From contig OX485807.1 of assembly GCA_950295325.1 (NCBI GenBank), forward strand, positions 34,998,440-35,062,439: a stretch of 64,000 nt of DNA. Reading direction: 5' to 3'. The DNA comes from Polytrichum commune. Taxonomy: Eukaryota > Streptophyta > Polytrichopsida > Polytrichales > Polytrichaceae. The notes under the pieces are model-generated. The model did not search any database. It was not told the origin of the DNA and worked only from the letters and a program-made list of their open reading frames with translations. Position numbers and translations under genes: made by a program. Positions 1 to 13,131 of the stretch are shown here, one piece after another; position 1 is the first letter of the stretch, and each line of letters begins with the position of its first letter.

Positions 1-593
1 TTCACGCGGGGCCCCTACCCCACCGTCAACCAACCTCTTGTCTCTCTACCAAGAGTTGGGGCCAAGTGGACATTTTCCTTTAGCTGCTGGGCCTAGAACC
101 CCCCCAGCAGCTTCAGACCATCATAACTTCCTTGTATGATGTCTGATCATAACAACCAACCACTCCATCCTCATCTACGCTTCACGTAGATGCCGATGGA
201 CTCCTCACTTGCCCCATTCGGGCAAGTATTGAGGACGTTATGCCTGTTTGAACCTTGGCAGTCCCGGGAATCCCTCCCAGGCACTGCTGTACCAGGGCGC
301 TGTCCCGGGACAGCGCCCCACTCAAATGGCCATAACTCCTAGCTCACACCTCCGATTGAGGTGATCTTGAGCATTCTAGAATCACCACGCCATGAGCTAC
401 GCATAGCTCATGGCCTTACCCTCATGCCTCCTAGTCTCTGTGGGTGGGAGGCGTTCCCAACGCCCGGGGCCCTCACCCACACTAGGATCACTTGGGCCCT
501 CTCACCAACGGCGCCACAAGTCCCGGGTGTCACTCCGGGGTCCCCCTTGTGCCCATGGTGTTTCGGGCACTCCTCATGGAGAGGTGCGCGACA
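1..593 (-). repeat. 3' LTR of gypsy copy A (partial)
   Basis: This is the inner part of the gypsy LTR, ending GCGCGACA at 593 and followed by the polypurine tract in antisense (CTCACCCCCACC). It matches 6035-6627 nearly base for base. The rest lies left of the window. Confidence 0.93.
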
Positions 594-3500
594 CTCACCC
601 CCACCAAACGGAGTCGATGCCCTCATCGACTATACTCGTAGTCGGCACACCAATTCTCAAGTTGCCATCCTCTATGGTGCGGCATTGTGTTTACCTTAGG
701 GCGCGACCCCCACAATGCATCTTCAAATTTGGCATAGTCCCAAAGGTGTCGTTACTAGGTGGTCCGTTAGCGACCTTGGAACTCCTCCAAGGACCTAACC
801 TACAATAGACCCACCTACTTTGAGACTCACTTGGGTTGCCCCTCCTTTGGGGCCTCCCCCGTTAGGCTCCACTAGCCTAACATGACACATCTAGGCGAGA
901 CCTCAACGCTTCCACTAAGTTGTCTCGGTTGCAACTCCGAGATGGCTTTCCATTGTTAAGCCACGCCTCGATCGCACGGGGGTGATGCCAAGTCCCGCCC
1001 GACTTGGTTCCCACTTTGCTCTTTCGAGACATGGGTTCATGACTCCCATGCGCCAACTCTCGTTAGCTCGCGGGTAGCACTTTTATGAGCACGCGCCATC
1101 ACCTTGTCCCCGCCCGGACAAGCCCACAACTAAGAAGTTTCTTGGTTTTATCCAAGGCCCCTCCAAGCCATGGCCCCAATTACTCGGCTTACCCAACCTA
1201 GTTTGGCATGTCTATTCCCCCTCTTCCATTAACCAAGCACAAGTACAAGACTAGGACCTCATCTCATACTTTTCTCTTTGCACCACTAAAGTTTGGACTT
1301 TATTCCTTCAAGCCAAAGAACAAATACATGTTGTGGAGTAATTAGCCTCGAAGCTAAGTGTGCTACTAGCGTCTCTCCCCCACTAAAGGAGATTGATGTC
1401 CTCATCAATGCCTACGCTTCATTTCATTGGAGTGTCTAGCCTTAGTTTCTTCAAAGTGCTTTACCAATTCCTTGCCGTTCATCATGTCTCTTGCCGCTAC
1501 CCAAACGGCTTCTTTCTCATGGTATCCTCACCATTTCACCAAGTACTTCTTTGTACATTTTCTTTCATTTTTACTTGGGCTTCCTACACTTGAGGATGCC
1601 CTCCTACCTCATGTTCCAAATGACGTCCACAAGGTGGGGAGGTGGCCTAATCACTTGTTTGTGATCGGGCCACAAGGTGTCGTCCTTAAATCGTTTTAGG
1701 AATGAGACATGAAATGTGGGATGCACTTTGATCTTGGGCGGTAATTCCAACTTATATATGTCCTTGAACACTTGTTCCACAATGGAAAACGGAGCTCCAA
1801 TTTTGGACATGAACTTTGGAGTGAGGCCTTCCGGCTAGGTGAAGTTGTTCACATTCAACAACACCTTCTGGCCCACCTCATTCTCCACTTCGCGTCTTCC
1901 GGCATTGACTTGCACTCCGTAGCACCTTCGGGCTTTCTCCACCAACAACTTGGTCATCTCCAAGACTTGTTTACCATCCTTGGCCAAATCCTCACCATCT
2001 TGGTTAAACTCTAGTGTTCAATGTGCCCCCTCGAGAGCTAGGTTAATAGGTTGGAGCGCATCCACTCCATAAGCCACCACGAAAGACCACCCCTTGGTAG
2101 TCAAGTGCGTGGCTATATTGCAATTACACTCCGCTCGACCCACATAGTCCACCCAATCTCCTTGGTCCGCCCCCACCAAGTTCCTCAAGTATTGCTTCAA
2201 GACTCCATTCACACGTTCCGTTTTCCCATCCATTTGGGAATGCAAGGCTGTGCTAAACTTTAGTTTCATTCCGACCTCCTTAGAGAAATGCATTGAAAAT
2301 GCACTTGTGAAATTTGGATCTTGATCCCACACAATCACTTTTGGCAACCCGTGGTGCCTCAACCATCATTTGAGAAAAGGCTATGCGGTCTCCAACGCGG
2401 TGGCGGTTCCCACAATCGGCACCATGTGTGCCAACTTGGCAAACCGCTCTACCATCAACAAGATGGTATCATACCCATGTGTCTCCGGCAAACTTGTGAT
2501 CGAATCCATGCACATAGTATGCCATGGCGCCGACGGGATAGGCAACGGTTGCAAGAAACCGCCTTGCTTTTGGTAAGAGGCTCGGTTCACTTGGCACTTT
2601 ATTCACGCCTTCACAAAGTGGGTTATATCCTCCTTTATGCACCGCCAATGGTACCTCCATGACACCATTCTATGGCGGTTTTTCCTTTCTCCTCTATGGC
2701 TGGCAATAGGACTATCACATTTTTCCTTCAAAACCGATAGCCTCAACTTGCCTTGAGGCACATACACCCGACTTTGCTTACACTTGAACAATCCGTCCAC
2801 CAACTTAACCTCTTTGAGCACCTTGCTCTTGCGAAGCTCACCTAAAAGCTTTTGTGCCTCGGGGTAGTTAATTTACCCCTCCCGTATCTTGCATCACAAG
2901 TTTCCTTTGCCGGCACACATTAGCCACAAGGTTTGGATGGTTCTCATTACTTGGAACTCATCCGGTCTACTTAGCGCATCCGGCACCACATTTCCATGGT
3001 CCGGTTTGTGGACCAAATCCACCTTCATAAGCGCCAAACTATCATGCCACCGCAATGACTTGGCGCTCACTTGTGCTTGTATACGTTAAAATACTTTTAG
3101 GACACATTGTCCATGTAGACCTTTGCTTTGTGCGACCCCAAATAATGTCGCCACATCTTCAAGCAATGCACTACGGCAAAGAAGTTCTTTGTCATGAGTT
3201 GGTTGTCTTCTTTGACAACCATCGAGCCTCAAGCCCCCATATGCAAAGGCCATCCATCTTACATTAACAATCCATCATTGGCAAAGTTACTCGCCCCCGT
3301 ATGCACCTCAAAAGGTTTGTCAAACTCCATGAACTTGAGCACGGACTTGAGCAAAGAAAACTTGCTCTTAAGCTCCCCAAAGACTTGGTGACAAGGCTAG
3401 TCCCACTCTTGGGATAGCCATTTCTTTCACAAGTCGGACAAGGTCTTACAACCATCGAGCTTCATGCTCCCATGTGCAATGGCCATATTTTTTTTTTTAC

Positions 3501-5653
3501 ATCCACATCCGCCAAATAAAGTCTTTCGCCCCCATATGCACCTCAAAAGGTATGTCAAACTCCGCGAACTTGAGCACGGGCGGCGAAGAGAACTTCGTCT
3601 TAAGCTCCTCAATGGCTTGGTGGCACGGCTCATCCCACTCTTGGGATAGCCATTTCTTGCACAAGCCGGACAAGGTTCGACAACCATGGAGCTTAATGCT
3701 CTCATAAGCAATGGTTATCCATCTTGGATCAACATCCGCCAATGATAAAGTCCTTCGTCTCCATGTGCACCTCAAAATGCTTATGAAAACCCGGAAACTT
3801 AACCACATCTTGTGAAGAGAACTTGCTCTTGAGCTTTCCAAGGGCTTGGTGACAAGGCTCATCCCACTCTTGGGATAGCCATTTTCCTCAATAAGTTGAA
3901 TAAGGTCCTAGCAACCTTAGAAAACTCTCGAATGAAGTTGTGGTACTAATTGGCTAGGCCAACAAATGACCTAAGCCCTTTTGAATCAAGGGCCAATTCT
4001 CCTTTTGGATTGCCTTCACATTCTTCATGTTCGTCCACCAACTTCCTTTGTCACCACATGCCTCAAGAACTCAATTTCTTCTTGAGCAAAGTTGCAATTC
4101 ACTTCTTGGCGGTAACATTTTGAGCAACACATTGGTGAATACATCCTTGTATCTCACCAACATCCCACAAGTATGGTTTGGGGGAGGCCCATCTTTCCTA
4201 GCCTCCCCATGAGTTCCTTGGAGTTGCTTCAATTGAACCATGACCATTATGTTTACCATATTTCATTTGGTCCATTAAGACCAAATTCAACTTGGGTCCT
4301 CCTACCATAGGAGTCCTTGTCAATTTGAACCTCAATTCTTTGCCATTATGACACATCATAATGCACGGCAAGCACACCGGCTTGCACCTCACATCTATCA
4401 TGTGAGTTTCAAAGAAGGCGGCCTTCACAATGACATGCATTTCATCTATTTCACATGGTGTGAAATTTTGACAAAATTCCAATGTCCCACATTGAAAGGT
4501 TACATGCATCGCGGCCTCCTTTGTCTCATGCGGTTCACCCTTTCCAAACCGCACCTTGGTGGGCTTCACCACTCTACCAATCGGCAAACCCCAACTCCCT
4601 TGTGAGCTTTGGGGTCATGAAAGAGTCCATTGCCTCTTTGTCAACTCATGAGACATATCTCCGATTACTTGAGCCTCAAGGTATAAAAGACTTGGCCTTG
4701 GCTTAAGGCTATTAGCCTTGGCCACAATGCCATAGTCTAACATTCGGTCCACGGCAACAATATGTTTTGGCTTGGTCCGCAAACCCAACTTTTAACATCC
4801 CGTCCGCGGCACAAATATGTTCTAGCTTGGTACCACCAATTCACATTGTAACATTCCGTCCGCGGCCCAAACATTATATGGATTAGTAGCATAAAACCAA
4901 CTTCTAACATTCCGCATACGGCACAAATATGATTTGGCTTGGTACCACAAAGCCACCTTCCACATTGTGTCCGCGAAACGAGCATGATTTGCCTTGGTAT
5001 AACGGCCACACTACTTATGCCCATTTCCTTGAGACCTCTTTCGGCTAAACCCACTTCATGGTGGTACGCCGTCGAATTTCTTTTTAGGACCATCGACTTC
5101 AATGTTCTTCAAATCTTAAAGATTCCCGATACGTCCTCAAGAAGCTTTGGGGACTCGGACATGGAATTCACCACCCGCTTTTGAATTCCCACCTAAAACG
5201 ATGCATGTCTCACAAGGTCGTCCATTTTAGGTGTATCCTTCACTTGTGCGTTTGAATAGCGCACATAGGCCTTAAGAGGCCCCGGGTGCCTCATTTGCAC
5301 CAATTCCAACATCACCACCTTTTAAGCATTTCAAATTGGAATTTCAATCCAAAATTAATACCCTCCAAGGTTTTAGGTGCATTCGGTATTCTAGGCCCCA
5401 AATACTTTTGGAGGTTTGTGGGAGCCCTTTTCAAAGCACTCCTTCATTTTCCTTACCGAATCCACCTTAGTGCCCACCATTGTCATTAGAACCAATGGTA
5501 TGGTCAAACTCCACTTGCACATGATCCTTGTTCCAATTTAAGCCTCACAACCTTTTGGAAACCACGGGCTCACCATCACAACCTGCATTTTTTGATAGCC
5601 ATGTTTCCCTCAAAGTGCGAGCTCAAAATTTGGAACCCTGCTCTGATACCACG

Positions 5654-6627
5654 TGTCGCAACCCTTGCTAGCCCTCCTTGACCATCTTGCCAATTTTCGT
5701 TTCTAGCAAAGGTTACGAGCGCTAACCATTCGCATTCCGCCATGCTAATGGATAGCTCCTCTTACCCCGGACCAATAGTTCATAGGAGGGAACCAACCCT
5801 CCTACTTTGCTTTCGGGACTCACCCCTTAATCAGTAACCCATTTCCCCAATGTGGACTTCCATCCATGGAAGTCCAATCCTATGTTGATCATCGCGTTGC
5901 CGGAGCAACACTACAACAACCCGAACCATACTAGGCAACTATGGCCTCACAATGGGCCAATGCCCATGGAGGCCGTGCCGTTCGGCCTCGGGTGGGTGAG
6001 GCCACACCACCTCACCCATATAAGCCTCTAGGACTTCACGCGGGGCCCCTACCCCACCGTCAACCAACCTCTTGTCTCTCTACCAAGAGTTGGGGCCAAG
6101 TGGACATTTTCCTTTAGCTGCTGGGCCTAGAACCCCCCCAGCAGCTTCAGACCGTCATAACTTCCTTGTATGATGTCTGATCATAACAACCAACCACTCC
6201 ATCCTCATCTACGCTTCACGTAGATGCCGATGGACTCCTCACTTGCCCCATTCGGGCAAGTATTGAGGACGTTATGCCTGTTTGAACCTTGGCAGTCCCG
6301 GGAATCCCTCCCAGGCACTGCTGTACCAGGGCGCTGTCCCGGGACAGCGCCCCACTCAAATGGCCATAACTCCTAGCTCACACCTCCGATTGAGGTGATC
6401 TTGAGCATTCTAGAATCACCACGCCATGAGCTACGCATAGCTCATGGCCTTACCCTCATGCCTCCTAGTCTCTGTGGGTGGGAGGCGTTCCCAACGCCCG
6501 GGGCCCTCACCCACACTAGGATCACTTGGGCCCTCTCACCAATGGCGCCACAAGTCCCGGGTGTCACTCCGGGGTCCCCCTTGTGCCCATGGTGTTTCGG
6601 GCACTCCTCATGGAGAGGTGCGCGACA
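5654..6627 (-). repeat. 5' LTR of gypsy copy A
   Basis: A 974-bp LTR that reads TGTCGCAACCC...GTGCGCGACA on the plus strand, giving TGTCGC/GCGACA terminal inverted repeats. A TATA-like CTTATATGG (sense strand) lies near 6017-6026. The LTR is full of perfect hairpins: arms at 5783-5790/5797-5804, 5854-5863/5866-5875, 6206-6213/6219-6226, 6242-6248/6254-6260, a 24-bp palindrome at 6329-6352, 6381-6386/6392-6397, 6424-6433/6438-6447 and 6484-6489/6493-6498. The primer-binding site abuts it at 5640-5651 after a 2-base spacer. Confidence 0.95.
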
Positions 6628-6961
6628 GCCTCCGATGCAGTCGCAGCCGCAGTTAACCAGTTGCCTCTTGATACAGTCCCGGCCACAGCTAACCAGCTGC
6701 CTCCAATGCAGTCGCAACCACAGCTAACCAGCTGCCTCCAATGCAGTCGCAACCGCAGCTAACCAACTGCCTCTTGATACAGTCCCGGCCACAGCTAACC
6801 AGCTGCCTCCAATGCAGTCGCAACCACTGCTAACCAGCTGCCTCCAATGCAATCACAACCACAGCTAACCAGCTGCCTCCAATGCAGTCGCAACCACAGC
6901 TAACCAGCTGCCTCCGATGCAGTCGCAGCCGCAGTTAACCAGTTGCCTCTTGATACAGTCT
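6628..6961. repeat. 35-bp minisatellite
   Basis: About nine to ten tandem copies of a 35-bp unit with the core CCTCCAATGCAGTCGCAACC and the junction CAGCTAACCAGCTG. Two unit versions alternate irregularly, one with CCAATGCAGTCGCAA and one with CTTGATACAGTCCCGGC. The array starts at the first base after the LTR of copy A, so A probably inserted into the array. The 35-bp unit is not a multiple of three and no coding role is suggested. Confidence 0.9.
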
Positions 6962-7645
6962 CCCCTAGCCGCTAATCGAGCATTTCCCTAAGTCTTTGTT
7001 TTCGATCCTTTACTAATGAATTAATCTAACCCACTAATTCCACTAAATAACTACCTAATCCCCACATGTTGTCTCAAGCTCTAAGAGCTCACTCCACTTG
7101 AGAGGAATTGAGAGAGAGAACTTAACTAATTAAATTCACTAAAAACTAATGTCCTACACGCGTAGCTCAAGCTTTTAAGAGCTTGCTCCCTTGAGAGCGC
7201 TTGATGAAGAGAGAGAGAAATGAGAGAAAAAACACCTTAAGTAGCAAAGAGGGAGAGAGGGAGAGAGGGGGAAAGAGGTGAGGATAGGGTAAGAGGATTG
7301 GCACCTCCAATCACAATCCTTTAACCCTCTCCTCCAAAGTAGGGACTAATCCCCATCCACCAAGCTTCCTTCTTCCCAAACTACCAAGGTGGATCCAAAA
7401 GTGGGCATTTAACTCGCGGAGCTCACCTTGCTTCACCTTACCCCCCACTCACCTAATCAAGGCATCCTCTTATTGAAGTTAAACCTTGAAATTACTACAC
7501 AACACATTCTAATGCCTAAACTTAAATCCATACCACACTTCACTCTTTTTATGTTTTGTGAATAATCATAGCACATCAAAGTCACACTAAAATTGGTTTC
7601 GAAGACTTAATCACCACATGTGGGCACCATTTTGGGCTCACACCA
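6962..7645. other. Unassigned sequence with GA-rich tract and hairpins
   Basis: No gene is seen. The stretch contains two similar hairpin-like blocks (around 7073-7110 and 7166-7200, both with AAGCT...AGAGCT and CTTGAGAG). Each is followed by a GA-rich run, the longer at about 7208-7285 (GAGAGAGGGAGAGAGGGGG). It may be the end of another non-coding element; it does not match the gypsy internal sequence, which resumes abruptly near 7646. Confidence 0.5.
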
Positions 7646-10579
7646 TGTGACTCCGGCAAACTTGTGATCAAGTTCATGCACATACTATGTCATGGCCCCG
7701 ACGGGATAGGCAACGGTTGCAAGAAGCCGCCTTGCTTTTGGTAAGAGGCTCGGTTCACTTGGCACTTCATCCAAGCCTTCACAAAGTGGGCTATATCTTC
7801 CTTTATGCACCGCCAATGGTACCCCCATGACACCATTCTATGGCGGCTTTTTCTTTCTCCTCTATGGCCGGCAATAGGACTATCACATTCTTCCTTCAAA
7901 ACCGATAGCCTCAACTTGTCTTGTGGCACATACACCCGACTTTGTTTACACTTGAACAATCCGTCCACCAACTTAACCTCTTTGAGCACCTTGCTCTTGC
8001 GAAGCTCACCTAAAAGCATTTGTGCTTTGGGGTAGTAAATTTACCCCTCCTGTATCTTGCATCACAAGTTTCCTTCGCCGGCACATATTAGCCACAAGGT
8101 TTGGATGGTTCTCATTGCTTGGAACTCTTCCGGTCTACTTCGCGCATCCGGCACCACATTTCCACGGTCCGGTTTGTGGATCAAATCCACCTTTATAAAC
8201 GCCAAACTATCATGCCACCGCAATGACTTGGCGCTCACTTGCGATTGAATGTCAAAATTCTTTTAGGACACATTGTCCATGTAGACCTTTGATTTGTGCG
8301 ACCCCAAATAGTGTCGCCACATCTTCAAGCAATGCACTACCGCAAAGAAGTTCTTTGTCATGAGTTGGTTGTCTTCTTTGACAACCATCGAGCTTCATGC
8401 TCGCATATGCAATGGCCCTCCATCTTGCATCAACGTCCGCTAATAGTAAAGTCATTCGCCCCCGTATGCACCTCAAAAGGTTTGTCAAGCTCCGCGAACT
8501 TGACCACGGGCGGCGAAGAAAACTTGGTCTTAAGCTCCCCCAAAGACTTGGTGAAAAGGCTCATCCCACTCTTGGGATAGCCATTTCTTTCACAAATCGC
8601 ATAAGGTTCGACAACTATCAAGCTTAATGCTCCCATATGCAATGGGCATCCATCTTGGATCAACATCCGCCAATGGTAAAGTCACTCGCCCCCGTACGCA
8701 CCTCAAAAGGTTTATCAAACTCCGCGAACTTGAGCACGGGCGGCGAAGAGAACTTGCTCTCAAGCTCCTCAAAGACTTGGTAGCAAGGCTCATCCCACTC
8801 TTGGGATAGCCATTTCTTGCACAAGCCGGACAAGGTTCGACAACCATTAAGCTTAATGCTTTCATATGCAATGGTCATCCATCTTGGATCAACATCCGCC
8901 AATGGTAAAGTCACTCGCCCCCGTACGCACCTCAAAAGGTTAACTTTGTCAAAGTCCGCGAACTTAAGCACGGGCGGCGAAGAGAACTTGCTTTCGAACT
9001 CCCAAAAGTCTTGGTGACAAGGTTCATCCCACTCTCAGGATAGCCATTTTTTCAACAAATTGACTAAGGTCCTAGTAACCTTAGAAAAACCTCGAATGAA
9101 GTGGTGGTAGTAGTTGGCTAGGCCAACAAATGACCTAAGCCATTTTCTTGAATCAAGGACCAATTCTCCTCTTGCATTGCCTTGACATTTTTCATGTTCG
9201 TCCACCAACTTCCTTTGTCACCACATACCTCAAGAACTCAATCTCTCGTTGAGCAAAGTTATTTTTCACTCCTTGGCGGTAACTTTTGGGCAACACATTG
9301 GTGAATACATCCTTGTATCTCACCAACATCCCACCAATGTGGTTTAGGGGAGGCCCATCTTTCCTAGCCTCCCCATAAGTTCTTTGGAGTTGCTCCAATT
9401 GAACCACAACCATTATGTTTTCCATTTTTCATTTGGTCCATTAAGACCAAATTCAACTTGGGTCCTCCTACCATAGGAGTCCTTGTCAATTTGAACATCA
9501 ACTCATTGCCATTACGACACATCATAATGCACCGCAAGCACACTGGCTTGCACCTCACATCTTTCATGTGAGTTTCAAAGAAGACGGCCTTCACAATGAC
9601 ATGCATTTAATCTATTTCACATGGTATGAAATTTTGACAAAAATCCAATGTCCCACATTGAAAGGTTACATGCATCGCGGCCTCCTTTGTCTCATGCAGT
9701 TCGCCCTTTCCAAACCGCACCTTGGTGGGCTTGCCCGCTCTATCAATCAGCAAGCCCCAACTCACTTGTGAGTTTTGGGCTCAAGAAGGAATGGCTTGCC
9801 TCTTTGTCAACCCATGAGACATTTCTCCCATTCATTTGAGCCTCAAGGTACAAAAGACTTGGCCTCGGCTTAAGGCTACTAGCCTTGGCCACAATGCCAT
9901 CGTCTTACATTTGGTCCTCCGCAACTTGGCTTGGCTTGGTCCGCAAAGCCAACTTTAAACATTTCGTCCGCGGGACAAATTGGTTTGGTACCACAAAACC
10001 AATTTCTAATAGTTTGTCCGCAAAACAAACATGTTTTGCCTTGGTAGCACAAAGCCACCTTCCCACACTCCGTCCGCGACACGAACATGAATTGCCTTGG
10101 TAGGACAAACCCACCTCCCAACATTCCGTCCGCGGCACAAGTATGATTTGTTTTGGAAGCATAAAGGCACCTTTCACCATTCCGTCAGCGGCACCAACAT
10201 GTTTTGCCTAAATAAAATGGACCAAACAATTTGCACTCATTTCTTTGGGACCTACTTTGGCTAAAGCCACTTGTGGTGATGCGCCGCCAAACTTCTCTTT
10301 GGGACCATCGGCTTCAATGCTCTTGCAAACTTGATGGTCCCCACCATGTCCTCAAGAAACCTTGGGGACTTAAACAAGGCATCCACCACCCGCATTTAAA
10401 ACCCCACCTAAAAGGATGCATTTCTTAGAAAGCTTGTCCGTTTTAGGTGTGTCCTTCATTTGTGCGTTTGAATAGCGCACATAGGCCTTAAGAGGCCCCG
10501 GGTGCCTCATTAGCACCAAATTCATTCCAACATCAATACCTTCCAAGCATTTCGAACTGGAATTTCAATCCAACATTAA

Positions 10580-11550
10580 TGTCGCGCACCTCTCCATGAG
10601 GAGTGGCCGAAACACCATGGGCACAAGGGGGACCCCGGAGTGACACCCGGGACTTGTGGCGCCGTTGGTGAGAGGGCCCAAGTGATCCTAGTGTGTGTGA
10701 GAGCCCCGGGCGTTGGGAACGCCTCCCACCCACGGAGACTAGGAGGCACAAGGGTAAGGCCATGAGTTATGCGTAGCTCATGGCGTGGTGATTCTAGAAA
10801 GCTCAAGAACACCTCTATTGGAGGTGTGAGCTAGGAGTTATGGCCATTTGAGTGGGGCGCTGTCCCGGGACAGCGCCCTGCTACAGCAGTGCCTGGGAGT
10901 GATTCCCGGGACTGCCAAGGTTCAAACAGGCATAACTTCCTCAAGACTTGCTCAAATGGGGCAAAAGAGGAGTCCATCGGCATCTACGTGAAGCGTAGAT
11001 GAGGATGGAGTGGTTGTTTGTTATGGTCAGACATCATACAAGGAAGTTATGATGGTCTGAAGCTGCTGAGGGGTTCTAGGCCCAGCAGCTAAAGGAAAAT
11101 GTCACTTGGCCCCAACTCTTGGTAGAGAGACAAGAGGTTGGTTGACGGTGGGGTAGGGGCCCCGCGTGAAGTCCTAGAGGCTTATATGGCTGAGGTGGTG
11201 TGGCCTCACCCACCCGAGGCCGAACGGCAAGGCCTCCATGGGCTTTGGCCTATTGTGAGGCCATAGTTGCCTAGTATGGTGCGGGTTGTTGTAGTGTTGC
11301 TCCGGCAACGCGATGATCAACATAGGATTGGACTTCCATGGATGGAAGTCCACATCCAGGAAATGGGTTACCGATTAAGGGGTGAGTCCCGAAAGCAAAG
11401 TAGGAGGGTTGGTTCCCTCCTATGAACTATTGGTCCGGGGTAAGAGGAGCTATCCATTAGCATGGCGCAATGCGAAGGGTTAGCGCTCGTAACCTTTGCT
11501 AAAAATGAAAATTGGCAAGATTGTTAAGGGACCTAGCAAGGGTTGCGACA
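10580..11550 (+). repeat. Solo gypsy LTR with ATTAA target duplication
   Basis: A complete LTR (TGTCGCGCACC...GGTTGCGACA) in plus orientation with no internal region attached. It is flanked by ATTAA at 10575-10579 and 11551-11555. The uninterrupted target is visible in sister copy C near 17957-17968, where CAACATTAATGCC is continuous. This is the classic product of insertion of a full element followed by LTR-LTR recombination. Confidence 0.94.
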
Positions 11551-11849
11551 ATTAATGCCCTCCAAGGTTTTGGGTGCTTTCGGTATTCTAGGCCCCAAAT
11601 GTTTTTTGAGGTTTGCGGGAGCCCTTTTCAAAGCACTCCTCCATTTTCCTTACCAAATCCACCCTCATGCCCACCATTGTCATTAGAACCAATGGTATGG
11701 TCAAATTCCACTTGCACATGATCCTTGTTCCAATTTGAGCCTCACAACCTTTTGGAAACCCCGGTCTCATCATCATAACCCGCATTTTTGATAGCCATGT
11801 TTCCCTCAAAGTCCGAGCTCAAAACTTGGAACCCTGCTCTGATACCAAA

Positions 11850-12138
11850 TGTCGCAACCCTTGCTAGGTCCCTTAATAATCTTGCCAATTTTCAATTCTA
11901 GCAAAGGTTACGAGTCGCTAACCCTTCGCATTCCGCCATGCTAATGGATAGCTCCTCTTACCCCGGACCAATAGTTCATAGGAGGGAACCAACCCTCCTA
12001 CTTTGCTTTCGGGACTCACCCCTTAATCGGTAACCCATTTCCCCAATGTGGACTTCCATCCATGGAAGTCCAATCCTATGTTGATCATCGCGTTGCCGGA
12101 GCAACACTACAACAACCCGAAGCATACTAGGCAACTAT
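11850..12138 (-). repeat. 5' LTR of copy B, left piece
   Basis: Begins TGTCGCAACCC right after the primer-binding site (11836-11847) and stops at ACTAT, where copy C has inserted. The remainder of the LTR resumes at 19250. Confidence 0.92.
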
Positions 12139-13131
12139 TGTCGCAACCCTTGCTAGGCCCCCTTGACAATCTTGCCAATTTTCATTTCTACCAAAGGTTA
12201 CGAGCGCTAACCATTCGCATTCCGCCATGCTAATGGATAGCTCCTCTTACCCCGGACCAATAGTTCATAGGAGGGAACCAACCCTCCTACTTTGCTTTCG
12301 GGACTCACCCCTTAATCGCTAACCAACCCCTTTAATCGGTAACCAATCCTTAGATGTGGACTTCCATTCATGGAAGTCCAATCTTATGTTGATCATCGCG
12401 TTGCCGGAGCAACACTACAACAACCCGAACCATACTAGGCAACTATGGCCTCACATTAGGCCAATGCCTATGGAGGCCGTGCCGTTCGGCCTCGGGTGGG
12501 TGAGGCCACACCACCTCACCCATATAAGCCTCTAGGACTCTACGCGGGGCCCCTACCCCACCGTCAACCAACCTCTTGTCTCCCTACCAAGAGTTGGGGC
12601 CAAGTGGACAATTTCCTTTAGCTGCTGGGCCTAGAACCCCCCCAGCAGCTTCAGACCATCATAACTTCCTTGTATGATGTCTGATCATAACAACCAACCA
12701 CTCCATCCTCATCTACGCTTCACGTAGATGCCGATGGACTCCTCACTTGCTCCATTCGAGCAAGTCTTGGGGAAGTTATGCCTGTTTGAACCTTGGCAGT
12801 CCCGGGAATCCCTCCCAGGCACTGCTGTACCAGGGCGCTGTCCCGGGACAGCGCCCCACTCAAATGGCCATAACTCCTAGCTCACACCTCCGATTGAGGT
12901 GTTCTTGAGCATTCTAGAATCACCACGCCATGAGCTACGCATAGCTCATGGCCTTACCCTTGTGCCTCCTAGTCTTCGTGGGTGGGAGGCGTTCCCAACG
13001 CCCGGGGCCCTCACCCACACTAGGATCACTTGGGCCCTCTCACCAACGGCGCCACAAGTCCCGGGTGTCACTCCGGGGTCCCCCTTGTGCCCATGGTGTT
13101 TCGGGCACTCCTCATGGAGAGGTGCGCGACA
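12139..13131 (-). repeat. 3' LTR of gypsy copy C
   Basis: A 993-bp LTR with TGTCGC/GCGACA ends. It differs from the other family LTRs by a short extra segment near 12316-12350 (ATCGCTAACCAACCCC...), which both LTRs of copy C share. That shared segment independently shows the two belong to one element. Confidence 0.94.

Larger units (their letters stand above)
1..6627 (-). mobile_element. Gypsy chromovirus copy A, cut by window edge
   Basis: Ty3/gypsy fossil read on the minus strand; its 3' LTR runs off the left edge of the window. Parts in element order: 5' LTR 5654-6627; primer-binding site at 5640-5651, matching initiator-Met tRNA (TGGTATCAGAGC in sense); gag-like region about 5000-5640; cysteine-rich tandem repeats about 4735-4990; protease-like region about 4198-4587; RNase H-side tandem units about 3225-3890; integrase zinc-binding region about 2603-2821; integrase core about 2018-2590; chromodomain-like stretch (YLVKW, then GYHEKE) about 1445-1570; roughly 800 bp of non-coding 3' sequence; G-rich polypurine tract at 594-606. 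The coding part is broken in many places and no reverse-transcriptase core is recognised. Over the 593 bp available, the two LTRs differ by only a couple of bases, so the copy is young. Its outer flank at 6628 is a minisatellite. Confidence 0.9.

Noticed and set aside
361-808. Open frames of 110-160 codons inside every gypsy LTR (for example at 361-699, 12948-13346 and 34678-35154)
   Set aside because: They recur with each LTR on both strands, are compositionally driven by GC-rich hairpins, have no known domain and change frame between copies. They are by-products of the LTR, not genes.
5640-5651. Possible tRNA gene fragment near each LTR
   Set aside because: The 12-base match to initiator-Met tRNA is the retroelement primer-binding site; there is no cloverleaf around it.
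7200-7290. GA-rich tract considered as a polypurine tract of an LTR element
   Set aside because: No LTR start, terminal TG or matching partner follows it, so it is left as unassigned simple sequence.
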